NCBI GenBank assembly: GCA_016720705.1 | Contig: JADKKB010000007.1 | Location: forward strand, 1-64,000 | Direction of reading: 5' to 3' | From: Chloracidobacterium sp. | GTDB lineage: Bacteria; Acidobacteriota; Blastocatellia; Pyrinomonadales; Pyrinomonadaceae | Length of the DNA: 64,000 bases | In this document: positions 37,810-45,236 of the stretch, in pieces | Layout: every line of letters begins with the position of its first letter | Numbering within the stretch: position 1 is the first letter of the stretch | Notes under the pieces: generated by a model | Told to the model about the DNA's origin: nothing | Databases searched by the model: none | The model's input: the letters and a program-made list of their open reading frames with translations, nothing else | Translations under genes and position numbers: made by a program

Positions 37810-38793
37810 ATGGCAGTTTTAACTATCCGCGATGCTTTGAATCAAGCTCTTCGAGAAGAGCTCTTAAGAGATGAAAACGTATTCATAATGGGCGAGGAAG
37901 TCGCCGAATATGATGGTGCCTACAAGGTTACAAGGGGTTTATGGAAAGAGTTTGGCGACAAGCGAGTCGTTGACACGCCTATAACCGAACTTGGATTTGC
38001 CGCGTTGGGCGTTGGAGCAGCGATGGCGGGGCTACGTCCGGTGATCGAATTTATGACCTGGAATTTTTCGCTTCTGGCGTCAGATCAGATCATCAATCAC
38101 GCTGCCAAGATGCTCTATATGTCGGGCGGCCAATTCAAGGTACCGATCGTCTTTCGTGGCCCTAACGGCTCGGCATACCAGGTGTCGTCCCAACACTCGC
38201 AGGCTCTCGAAGCTCTTTACGCTAACTTCCCTGGGTTGAAAGTTGTAATGCCTTCGACGCCTGCCGACGCCAAAGGCCTGCTCAAATCGGCCATTCGTGA
38301 CGACAACCCGATCGTCTTTCTCGAACAGGAACGAATGTACGGTAATAAGGGCGAAGTGCCGGACGACGAAGACTTTTTGATACCGCTTGGTGTCGCCGAC
38401 GTTAAGCGCGAGGGCACAGATTGCACGATCGTTGCACGGTCGATGACAGTGCCGCTCGCTCTGCAGGCGGCCGAGCGTATGGAGACGGAATATGGCGTGT
38501 CGGTCGAGGTAGTCGATCCGAGAACGATCAAGCCCCTCGACATCGACACTATCGTTAATTCGATCAAAAAGACCAATCGGCTAGTGATCACCGAAGAGTC
38601 GCACGCGTTCGCCTCAGTGGGAGCTGAGATCAGTTATCAGGTGATGAACAGTGCTTTTGACTATCTCGACGCACCGATAAAGCGCCTGTCGGCGGCCGAA
38701 ACCCCGACGCCGTACGCTCGCAACCTCGAGATATTGGCGCTTCCGGATGTTGAAAAGATCATTGCTGCCGTTAAGGAAGTTTGTTATTTGTAA
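37810..38793 (+). CDS. pdhB: Pyruvate dehydrogenase E1 component, beta subunit
   Basis: The E1 beta subunit completes the thiamine diphosphate site of the pyruvate dehydrogenase E1. Signatures: FIMGEEVAEYDGAYKVTRGL with the cofactor-contacting Glu, RVVDTPITELGFAALGVGAA, the FMTWNFSLLASDQIINHAAK segment and FRGPNGSAYQVSSQHSQ, then C-terminal VEVVDPRTIKPLDIDTIVNS and ITEESHAFASVGAEI. At 327 residues it is of normal length. The ATG follows AAAGGATTATT, a moderate ribosome-binding sequence. It is between pdhA and pdhC in a three-gene operon. Confidence 0.96.
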   Translation: MAVLTIRDALNQALREELLRDENVFIMGEEVAEYDGAYKVTRGLWKEFGDKRVVDTPITELGFAALGVGAAMAGLRPVIEFMTWNFSLLASDQIINHAAKMLYMSGGQFKVPIVFRGPNGSAYQVSSQHSQALEALYANFPGLKVVMPSTPADAKGLLKSAIRDDNPIVFLEQERMYGNKGEVPDDEDFLIPLGVADVKREGTDCTIVARSMTVPLALQAAERMETEYGVSVEVVDPRTIKPLDIDTIVNSIKKTNRLVITEESHAFASVGAEISYQVMNSAFDYLDAPIKRLSAAETPTPYARNLEILALPDVEKIIAAVKEVCYL

Positions 38794-38886
38794 ATAGTTG
38801 ATCGTAGATCGTGACGGGATCGCAGGTTTTGACCTACTCACGAGCAAACCACTATTTACTATTTTCGATTCACTATTCACAAATAT

Positions 38887-40149
38887 ATGGCTGAGAACTT
38901 TTTAATGCCGAAACTGTCGCCCACAATGGATGAGGGGCAGATCGCTCGCTGGGTCAAGAACGAAGGCGACAGTTACGAAGCGAACGAGACTTTGGCTGAG
39001 GTTGACACCGACAAAGCCACAATGGAAATGACGGCTTTGAAGGCCGGAACCTTGCTCAAGATCATCAAGAAGGCCGGCGATACGGCCAAACTGGGAGAGC
39101 CCATCGCGATCATCGGAGCCAAAGGTGACGACATCTCCGCTCTATTGGCCGCGTCGTCTGCCCCGGCAAAGTCAGAAACGCCTGCGTCAGCGGGCGCCCA
39201 GAAAGTCGAGGAGAAAGTTCCGGCAGCATCTCTGCCAACGCCCGAAGACCAAAAGCCTAAGGCTGAGGCTGCGTCGACCGGTCGCCTTATCGTTTCGCCG
39301 ATCGCTGCCCGGATGGCGGCAGAGAATGGTGTCGATCTCAAAACCATTAACGGCAGTGGACCGAACGGCCGCATTATCAAGCGAGACATCGAGCAAGCTA
39401 TGAGCGGCGGGGGAGCTAAGCCTGCTTCTAAAACATTCACCGCATCAACCGTTGTCGGAGCGTCCGCGTATACCGACGAGCCAACCTCGAAGATGCGGCA
39501 GATCATCGCCACTCGTTTGGCGGAATCGATCGGCCCGATCCCGACGTTCTATCTGACGACGGAGATCGAGATGGACAACGCGGTCGCTCTTCGCAAAGCT
39601 GTGAACGCCAGCGTTTCCGAGGCCGAGAAGATCAGCCTTAACGACATCGTTGTCAAAGCGTCGGCGATGGCACTCGTCAAACATCCTTTCGTCAACGCTT
39701 CGTATCAGGACACGAATATTCGTTTCTACGAGCAGGCGGATATCGGCGTCGCGGTTGCTATCGACGAAGGCCTGATCACGCCGGTCATTCGCGGGGCGAA
39801 TCTGAAAGGCTTTCTTGAGATCGCCGCCGAGATCAAAGACCTCGCCGCCAAGGCGAAGGCGAAAAAGCTGCAGCCCGAGGAATACACCGGTGCGACCTTC
39901 TCGATCTCAAATCTCGGCATGTTCGGCATCAAAGAGTTCACCGCGATCATCAACCCGCCCGAGGCCGGCATCCTCGCCGTCGGCGGAGCGGCCGAGGTTC
40001 CCGTCGTTCGCGACGGCCAGATCGTCATCCGCAACATCATGAACGTCACCATGTCCTGCGACCACCGAGTAATCGACGGCGCCACGGGCGCCAAATTCCT
40101 CCAAACCTTCAAGCAAATGCTAGAAAACCCGGGAATGATGTCGGCGTAG
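38887..40149 (+). CDS. pdhC: Dihydrolipoamide acetyltransferase (E2) of pyruvate dehydrogenase
   Basis: E2 transfers the acetyl group from lipoamide to CoA and forms the core of the complex. One lipoyl domain (residues 1-80) has VDTDKATMEM, with the lipoyl Lys at 43. An Ala/Pro-rich linker follows, then a subunit-binding domain (VSPIAARMAAENGVDLKTIN) that holds E1 or E3, another linker, and the catalytic domain ending with SCDHRVIDGATGAKFL (catalytic His and Asp). The start ATG 38887 follows a 93-base gap after pdhB without a clear ribosome-binding sequence. No E3 (lpdA) gene is in the window. Confidence 0.96.
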   Translation: MAENFLMPKLSPTMDEGQIARWVKNEGDSYEANETLAEVDTDKATMEMTALKAGTLLKIIKKAGDTAKLGEPIAIIGAKGDDISALLAASSAPAKSETPASAGAQKVEEKVPAASLPTPEDQKPKAEAASTGRLIVSPIAARMAAENGVDLKTINGSGPNGRIIKRDIEQAMSGGGAKPASKTFTASTVVGASAYTDEPTSKMRQIIATRLAESIGPIPTFYLTTEIEMDNAVALRKAVNASVSEAEKISLNDIVVKASAMALVKHPFVNASYQDTNIRFYEQADIGVAVAIDEGLITPVIRGANLKGFLEIAAEIKDLAAKAKAKKLQPEEYTGATFSISNLGMFGIKEFTAIINPPEAGILAVGGAAEVPVVRDGQIVIRNIMNVTMSCDHRVIDGATGAKFLQTFKQMLENPGMMSA

Positions 40150-40164
40150 TAATCAAGACTCGAT

Positions 40165-40569
40165 ATGTTTGATGAACATTACAAGGATGGTTCATTCGCG
40201 GGCGAAACGTCGCGTAAGTGGCGGCTAATCGGCGTCAGGTTCGGGATACTCGCGGTTATTGCGGTCATCGGTTTGGGAGTCGCGGGATACTTGAAGTGGT
40301 CGAAATATTCACTTCACAACAGTCCCATCGAACGGCACGAGAAAGCAGACGCCCAATTCATTCAGGTTTACGACGGAAATGGGAATTCGATCTACATGAT
40401 CACATACACATTCAACGTAAACGGAAAGACCTATGAAAACGTCTTTGAGTCAAAAGTCCGCCCCAAATACCCGCGAGGCATCGTTTGGTACAATCCCGAC
40501 AACCCTGATGAGAACGAACTCCAGCCAATCCCAAAAGAAGAAGAATATAAGGGTACCGACCGCAAATAA
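40165..40569 (+). CDS. DUF3592-like small membrane protein
   Basis: A 134-residue protein with one hydrophobic helix (RFGILAVIAVIGLGVAGYL, about 27-45) and a strand-rich outer domain with a YMITYTFNVNGKTYE segment and VWYNPDNPDENEL, resembling DUF3592, a family of unknown function in membrane-associated proteins. The C-terminus is Lys/Glu-rich. It starts 15 bases after pdhC and may be read through from the pdh operon, but no functional link is known. Confidence 0.8.
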   Translation: MFDEHYKDGSFAGETSRKWRLIGVRFGILAVIAVIGLGVAGYLKWSKYSLHNSPIERHEKADAQFIQVYDGNGNSIYMITYTFNVNGKTYENVFESKVRPKYPRGIVWYNPDNPDENELQPIPKEEEYKGTDRK

Positions 40570-40589
40570 CAAAAATTTAGCGAGAGTTT

Positions 40590-41400
40590 TCGTCGCGGAG
40601 CGACGGTGTGATTGTAGCCGTGGGTGATAACCCACGGTAGATTCGATAGAACGATCTCGTCGCGTCAGCGACGGTTGAATATCAACGGTTGATTCAATTG
40701 CCGCTGACGCGGCAAGATTCCTTTGCTCACACGTTCCGTGGGTTGTCACCCACGGCTACAGTCATTCGACCGCGATGCGGTTGGCGTGACTCTTATGTCC
40801 CTGACAGGGACGGATATAATAGCGTAGGGTGAAACCCTACGAAAGAAGCCAAATAATTGATCGCTCCCAGAAGGGGAGCAACAAAACCGCACCGATATTC
40901 GTCCCATTCAGGGACGGAAACCGCTATACATCCGGACCCCGGGGTTTCACCCTGGGCTATTATGTTTGTCCCTTTCAGGGACGGGAATGAAGAAAAGCCT
41001 GTGTTTGCGGCCTCCTTTTTTGTTTACAGACCCGAGTCCGCGGAGCGGACGGCATAGCTTTAGCCCCATGTGGAGCGGAGCGGAACATGGGGTAATGATG
41101 CGTGATTTGGTCGAGTGTGTGGAACACACGGCATATGTCGCATGCTACGCACGCTTTGGGTCGGTTGGTGGTGCTTGTCTACACGTTTCGGCTACGCCTA
41201 CACGTGTCGCTAAGGCTATTTCGCAGCTTCGCAGCTTACGAAGCCCGTGTCTACGGGCTATTTCGCTTTGATGAGTTGCCACTAGCTTTAGCCGGTGGTT
41301 CGGGCATCTCTGGCATCCCTCGGTTTTAGCCGAATGTTGGGCTAAAGCCCCAAGATTCATTTTAGAGCGCAGTCCACTAGCTGAAGCTAGTGGCAATTTA
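40590..41400. repeat. Array of dispersed short palindromes (REP-like)
   Basis: About 900 bases without a gene. They hold a dense series of different 15-20 base palindromes, among them CGTCGCGGAGCGACG (40591), CCGTGGGTGATAACCCACGG (40619), CGTCGCGTCAGCGACG (40658), CCGTGGGTTGTCACCCACGG (40737), GTCCCTGACAGGGAC (40798), CGTAGGGTGAAACCCTACG (40823), GTCCCATTCAGGGAC (40901), GTCCCTTTCAGGGAC (40968) and a CCACTAGC/GCTAGTGG pair (41375-41394). Related stems recur with different loops, often of the GGGTnnnACCC type. This is the look of REP/RAYT-derived elements common in acidobacterial and planctomycete intergenic DNA. No RAYT transposase is in the window. It is not a CRISPR array: spacers and repeats are irregular. 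Confidence 0.75.
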
Positions 41401-41419
41401 TTACGATACGAACTGAGAC

Positions 41420-41442
41420 GCCCGCCACGGAAGCGGGCTTTT
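41420..41442 (+). terminator. Hairpin with T run at the end of the palindrome array
   Basis: GCCCGC (41420-41425) pairs with GCGGGC (41433-41438) around a seven-base loop and is followed by TTTT. It would stop rightward transcription before the EamA gene at 41477. Confidence 0.6.
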
Positions 41443-41476
41443 CGTTTGTGAGACGGCTTGGTGTTACTCTCTTAGC

Positions 41477-42379
41477 TTGGAAAGTAAGCAAGATAAATCA
41501 TTTGGCCCGTTCGCGGCTTTGCTCGTGGCTCAGTTTCTATTCGGTTCGCTGCCGGTGATCGGCAAGGTCGTGCTGGCAGTGTTGCCGCCGATCGCCCTGG
41601 TCGGTATGCGGACTACGATCACTGCGATAATTTTGATCGGGATCCAATCGTTTCGCGGCAGATTTTGGCTGCGCGACAAGAGTGACTACTGGCGATTTGC
41701 TCTACTCAGTCTGTTTGGCATCGTGATCAATCAACTGTTTTTTATAAGCGGGCTTTCGCTTACGTCGGCTTCGAACACTTCCCTTTTGGCGGTTATGATA
41801 CCGGTCTTTGCATTGATAATCGGTTCGGTCGCAGGATTTGAACGACTGACGGGCATCAAGATCATCGGCATCGCCCTTGCCGCGATCGGCGTGATCATCC
41901 TGATCGATCCACGCAATGCATCATTCTCATCGCAGACAACTCTCGGCGACATCTTTATAGTCATCAACTGTCTCGCGTATGGCATTTTCGTCGCGACTTC
42001 GAAAGGCGCGATAATGCGTAACGGCGTCTTTCGCTCGATGATGTGGGTGTTCATCTTCGCCTGCGTGGCCTGCATACCGCTTGGGCTCTGGTCGTTGTCA
42101 ACGATCGACATCGCCGCCGTCCCGACTCATATCTGGCTCATAGTGCTGTGGATTGGCATCGGAGCGACCGCCGCCCCGTATCTGCTGAACGCAATGGCTC
42201 TATCTAAGGTCGATCCGTCGATGGTCGCGGTGTTTGTCTATCTGCAACCACTGATCGGGTTTTCGCTGGCGTGGATGTTTCTGGGTGAGAGTATCGGGGT
42301 CACATTTATTATTTCTGCCCTGCTGATCTTCGCCGGCGTTTACCTTGTCACCCGAAGGTTTAAGCACTCAGTAGCCTAG
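41477..42379 (+). CDS. EamA/DMT-family transporter
   Basis: A 300-residue membrane protein with about ten hydrophobic helices in two EamA repeats, typical of drug/metabolite transporters. Repeat 1 contains LFGSLPVIGKVVL and SASNTSLLAVMIPVFALIIG; repeat 2 ends ATAAPYLLNAMALSKVDPSM and PLIGFSLAWMFLGESIG. The substrate cannot be read from the sequence (members export amino acids, metabolites or drugs). The start is the TTG at 41477; no strong ribosome-binding sequence is visible and a start further in is possible. It is followed by the STAS gene on the same strand. Confidence 0.9.
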   Translation: MESKQDKSFGPFAALLVAQFLFGSLPVIGKVVLAVLPPIALVGMRTTITAIILIGIQSFRGRFWLRDKSDYWRFALLSLFGIVINQLFFISGLSLTSASNTSLLAVMIPVFALIIGSVAGFERLTGIKIIGIALAAIGVIILIDPRNASFSSQTTLGDIFIVINCLAYGIFVATSKGAIMRNGVFRSMMWVFIFACVACIPLGLWSLSTIDIAAVPTHIWLIVLWIGIGATAAPYLLNAMALSKVDPSMVAVFVYLQPLIGFSLAWMFLGESIGVTFIISALLIFAGVYLVTRRFKHSVA

Positions 42380-42445
42380 ATGATTCGTCGCCGAAACATT
42401 TATAACGCAGATCGCGTAAAATGGCGTACTATATAGACTCGTTAA

Positions 42446-42727
42446 ATGCCTACACAGATCACACAGATCGATGACGTCGAACGCGCGGTGACCACCTATC
42501 GCGTCGAGGGCGAGATGTTTGCCGAAGACGTCGTACTGCTGTCGCGCCTGGCATCTGAACAGCGATCCGAGACAGGAAACAGCATACTTATCGACATTGC
42601 CGACCTCGATTTTATTGATAGCGATTCGGCACCGCTTCTGCGGCGACTCGAGACGGAGCAAGGGATCGAGATTACCGGTTCTGAGATCTTTCTGCAAAAT
42701 ATCGTCAACGCCGCCGAAAAGGCTTGA
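42446..42727 (+). CDS. STAS-domain protein
   Basis: A 93-residue single STAS domain of the anti-anti-sigma type. The core NSILIDIADLDFIDSDSAPL has the strand-loop-helix of the family; the residue that is normally the phosphorylated Ser/Thr lies at SDSAP. No SpoIIAB-like kinase is adjacent, so its partner is unknown; it could regulate a sigma pathway elsewhere. It starts 67 bases after the EamA gene and is 46 bases upstream of lpxD. Confidence 0.75.
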   Translation: MPTQITQIDDVERAVTTYRVEGEMFAEDVVLLSRLASEQRSETGNSILIDIADLDFIDSDSAPLLRRLETEQGIEITGSEIFLQNIVNAAEKA

Positions 42728-42772
42728 ACTCCGCTGCTGACATTTCTTGCAAAACACTGTAACTTGTAGTCA

Positions 42773-43786
42773 ATGAAGACCGATAAGATCGCAGATCTGG
42801 TTAGCGGAACCCTGCAAGGCGACCGAGATGTCGAAATAAACCATGGCTCCGACATCGCCGCGGCGTCCGCAGATAGCCTCGCCTTTACCACAACGACTGA
42901 CAACGTGGTCACCGCCGCCGGATGCGTGCTCGCGATCGAGGGAGCCAATGTTTCGGCCGCGGCCGTTATTTTTGTTAAAGACCCAAGACTCGCATTCGCG
43001 ATCGCTTGCGAAGTTTTGCATCCTGCCAAAACACGCGAACCCGAAATACATCCGACCGCTATAATTTCAAGATCTGCGATCATCGGTGAACGTGTGTACG
43101 TCGGTGCTTTGGTAACGATCGGCGACGGATCGTCGATCGGTGACGGGTGCCAGATCCGTTCCGGTGCACACATCGGCGACAACGTAAAGATCGGGGCACG
43201 CTGCACTCTGGATCCCGGAGTCTTCGTCGAAGACAATTGCACCATCGGCAACGACGTCATTCTCCACAGCGGCGTCGTTATCGGCACTGACGGGTTTGGA
43301 TTTGCACGCGACCGAGATCGATACGTCAAGTTTCCTCAGATCGGAACCGTCGTGATCGAAGACAATGTGGAGATCGGCGCCAATTCGTGCGTAGATCGCG
43401 GTGCTCTTGGCGAAACCCGCATCGGCGAAGGCACCAAGATCGACAATCTCGTCCAGATCGCACACAACGTGACCATTGGCAAACATTGCGTGATCGCCGC
43501 GCAGACCGGTATTTCGGGCAGTACCGTCATAGAGGACAATTGTGTGATCGGCGGCCAAGTCGGGATGGGCGATCACGCACGCGTTCAAAGCGGCGCCGTG
43601 ATCGGTTCACAAGCCGGCGTATTGCCCGGAAAGATCGTGAGGCCCGGCGTATGGTGGGGAACGCCCGTGCAACCGCTCGACGAATACAAACGCCAAAACG
43701 CCCACGTTAAGTCGTTAGGACGAATGAAGGACGAACTGAAGTCGCTACGGTCGAGGATCGATAAGATCGAACGAAATGAAGAATAG
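42773..43786 (+). CDS. lpxD: UDP-3-O-acylglucosamine N-acyltransferase
   Basis: LpxD adds the second acyl chain in lipid A synthesis. The N-terminal uridine-binding domain (about 1-100) leads into a left-handed beta-helix of hexapeptide repeats (for example IGDGSSIGDG, VKIGARCTLD, VEIGANSC, VVIGTDGFGFA). The catalytic region is LVQIAHNVTIGKHCVIAAQ, with the His of AHN. At 337 residues it is of normal length. LpxB follows convergently, so both lipid A genes are in this segment. The ATG at 42773 lies 46 bases after the STAS gene. Confidence 0.95.
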   Translation: MKTDKIADLVSGTLQGDRDVEINHGSDIAAASADSLAFTTTTDNVVTAAGCVLAIEGANVSAAAVIFVKDPRLAFAIACEVLHPAKTREPEIHPTAIISRSAIIGERVYVGALVTIGDGSSIGDGCQIRSGAHIGDNVKIGARCTLDPGVFVEDNCTIGNDVILHSGVVIGTDGFGFARDRDRYVKFPQIGTVVIEDNVEIGANSCVDRGALGETRIGEGTKIDNLVQIAHNVTIGKHCVIAAQTGISGSTVIEDNCVIGGQVGMGDHARVQSGAVIGSQAGVLPGKIVRPGVWWGTPVQPLDEYKRQNAHVKSLGRMKDELKSLRSRIDKIERNEE

Positions 43787-43831
43787 TTATTTAGTCGCAG
43801 TTCAGCGTAGTTCAGAACACGGTCTAAGTCG

Positions 43832-45028
43832 TCAATCGGAACGCTGCGAAGCTATCAGTCGCAGGATTGCCGAGGCCGCCCGCTCAGAAGTTCCGCCGGG
43901 ACCAAGTTTTGCCGCGATATCACGCAATTTTGTCCTCATTTCCTTATTTACATCTGGATCCATCAAACGCTCCAACTCTACAGACAATATCGAAGGCGTG
44001 AGGTCTTTTTGAATTAATTCCTTCGCAATACGCTCGCCGGCTATTAGATTGATCAATCCGAAGTGCTCGACGCTGATCAATGGCGTGATCAGCGAAAAAT
44101 TGATCTTTGAGGTCTTATAAACTATAACCATCGGTGTGCCGATGATGCCCGTCTCGAGCGTTGCCGTGCCACTCGTCACCGCTGCGACATCCGCAACATT
44201 CAATGCATCATAAGTTTCACCGGTTACGACCCTGATAACATCCGGCAAAATCCTACCGATCAGTTTGGCATCATCGATAGCCGCTGAAACATCTGACAGA
44301 TGTCTCTCGTGGGCGATGGGAATCACAAACTGATACCCATCACCGCGTGAAATCATCTCGGCCGCGGCCTCGATCAACACCGGCAAGATACGGACTATCT
44401 CCTTTCGGCGACTGCCGGGAAGCAACGCGATGATCGGAAGATCAGGATTCAAAGAGTGCTTTTTGCAAAACTTGTCGCGGTCCATACTGGGGTGGACTTC
44501 GCTCGCAAGCGGATTTCCGACAAATTCTACGTGATCGACGCCGAGTTTGGCGTACCACTCTTTCTCAAAGGGCAAGATCGTCAATAGTAGGTCAACATAC
44601 CGCCTGATCGTTCGAATTCGGTATTGTCGCCACGCCCACATTTGTGGAGATATATAATAGACAACGGTGAACCCTCGTTTCTTCAACGATTTAGCGAGTT
44701 TAAGGTTAAATTCGGGAAAATCGACGAGGATCGCAACTTGCGGCCGCCGAGTAACGGCAGCATTTCGCAAAGCACGAAATGCCGACAGGAACATCGGAAG
44801 TGCCAAACCGATCTCGGCAATGCCCATTATGGCGAGTTCGTCGGCAACAACTATGGGATCAACACCCGCACCACGCATCATTGGGCCCGCCGAACCGAAG
44901 AAGTCCCATTTCGCCTCAGGATCACTTTGGCGTATCGCTTCGACCAACTTGGCGGCGTGTCGATCCCCTGACGGTTCTCCGGCCACTATCATTATGGATC
45001 TGGGTAATGGCATCTTAACGTAAGTCAT
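43832..45028 (-). CDS. lpxB: Lipid-A-disaccharide synthase
   Basis: LpxB (GT19) joins lipid X and UDP-diacylglucosamine in lipid A synthesis at the inner membrane. Motifs: IMIVAGEPSGDRHAAKLVEA, FFGSAGPMMRGAGVDPIVVA, YYISPQMWAWRQYRI, LPFEKEWYAKLGVDHVEFVG and LLPGSRRKEIVRILPVL, with VTSGTATLETGIIGTPMVIV near the C-terminus. The upstream methionine at 45028 (MTYVKMPLPRS) or an internal one six residues later could be the start. It is convergent with lpxD. Confidence 0.96.
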   Translation of the reverse strand: MTYVKMPLPRSIMIVAGEPSGDRHAAKLVEAIRQSDPEAKWDFFGSAGPMMRGAGVDPIVVADELAIMGIAEIGLALPMFLSAFRALRNAAVTRRPQVAILVDFPEFNLKLAKSLKKRGFTVVYYISPQMWAWRQYRIRTIRRYVDLLLTILPFEKEWYAKLGVDHVEFVGNPLASEVHPSMDRDKFCKKHSLNPDLPIIALLPGSRRKEIVRILPVLIEAAAEMISRGDGYQFVIPIAHERHLSDVSAAIDDAKLIGRILPDVIRVVTGETYDALNVADVAAVTSGTATLETGIIGTPMVIVYKTSKINFSLITPLISVEHFGLINLIAGERIAKELIQKDLTPSILSVELERLMDPDVNKEMRTKLRDIAAKLGPGGTSERAASAILRLIASQRSD

Positions 45029-45236
45029 TATTGTTAAATGATATAAGCTACTTTTACAACCCGGCGTTCACTTTGTGGCATCAAACGGTAGGCATTAGAC
45101 AGTATAACTTCGTTAATTGACGATATGTGCCTTGCAGAACTCGTCCATTGCGCTTAAAATTGAGTGTTTTGGATAGTGGTTTGAGAGCATTCGGCTCGAT
45201 TTGTTTTTATTTTGTTTTTATTTGGTGGAGGAGTCT

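Noticed and set aside
40590..41400. Possible CRISPR array
   Set aside because: Repeats differ in sequence and spacing is irregular; no cas genes are nearby. The palindromes are internally symmetric elements.
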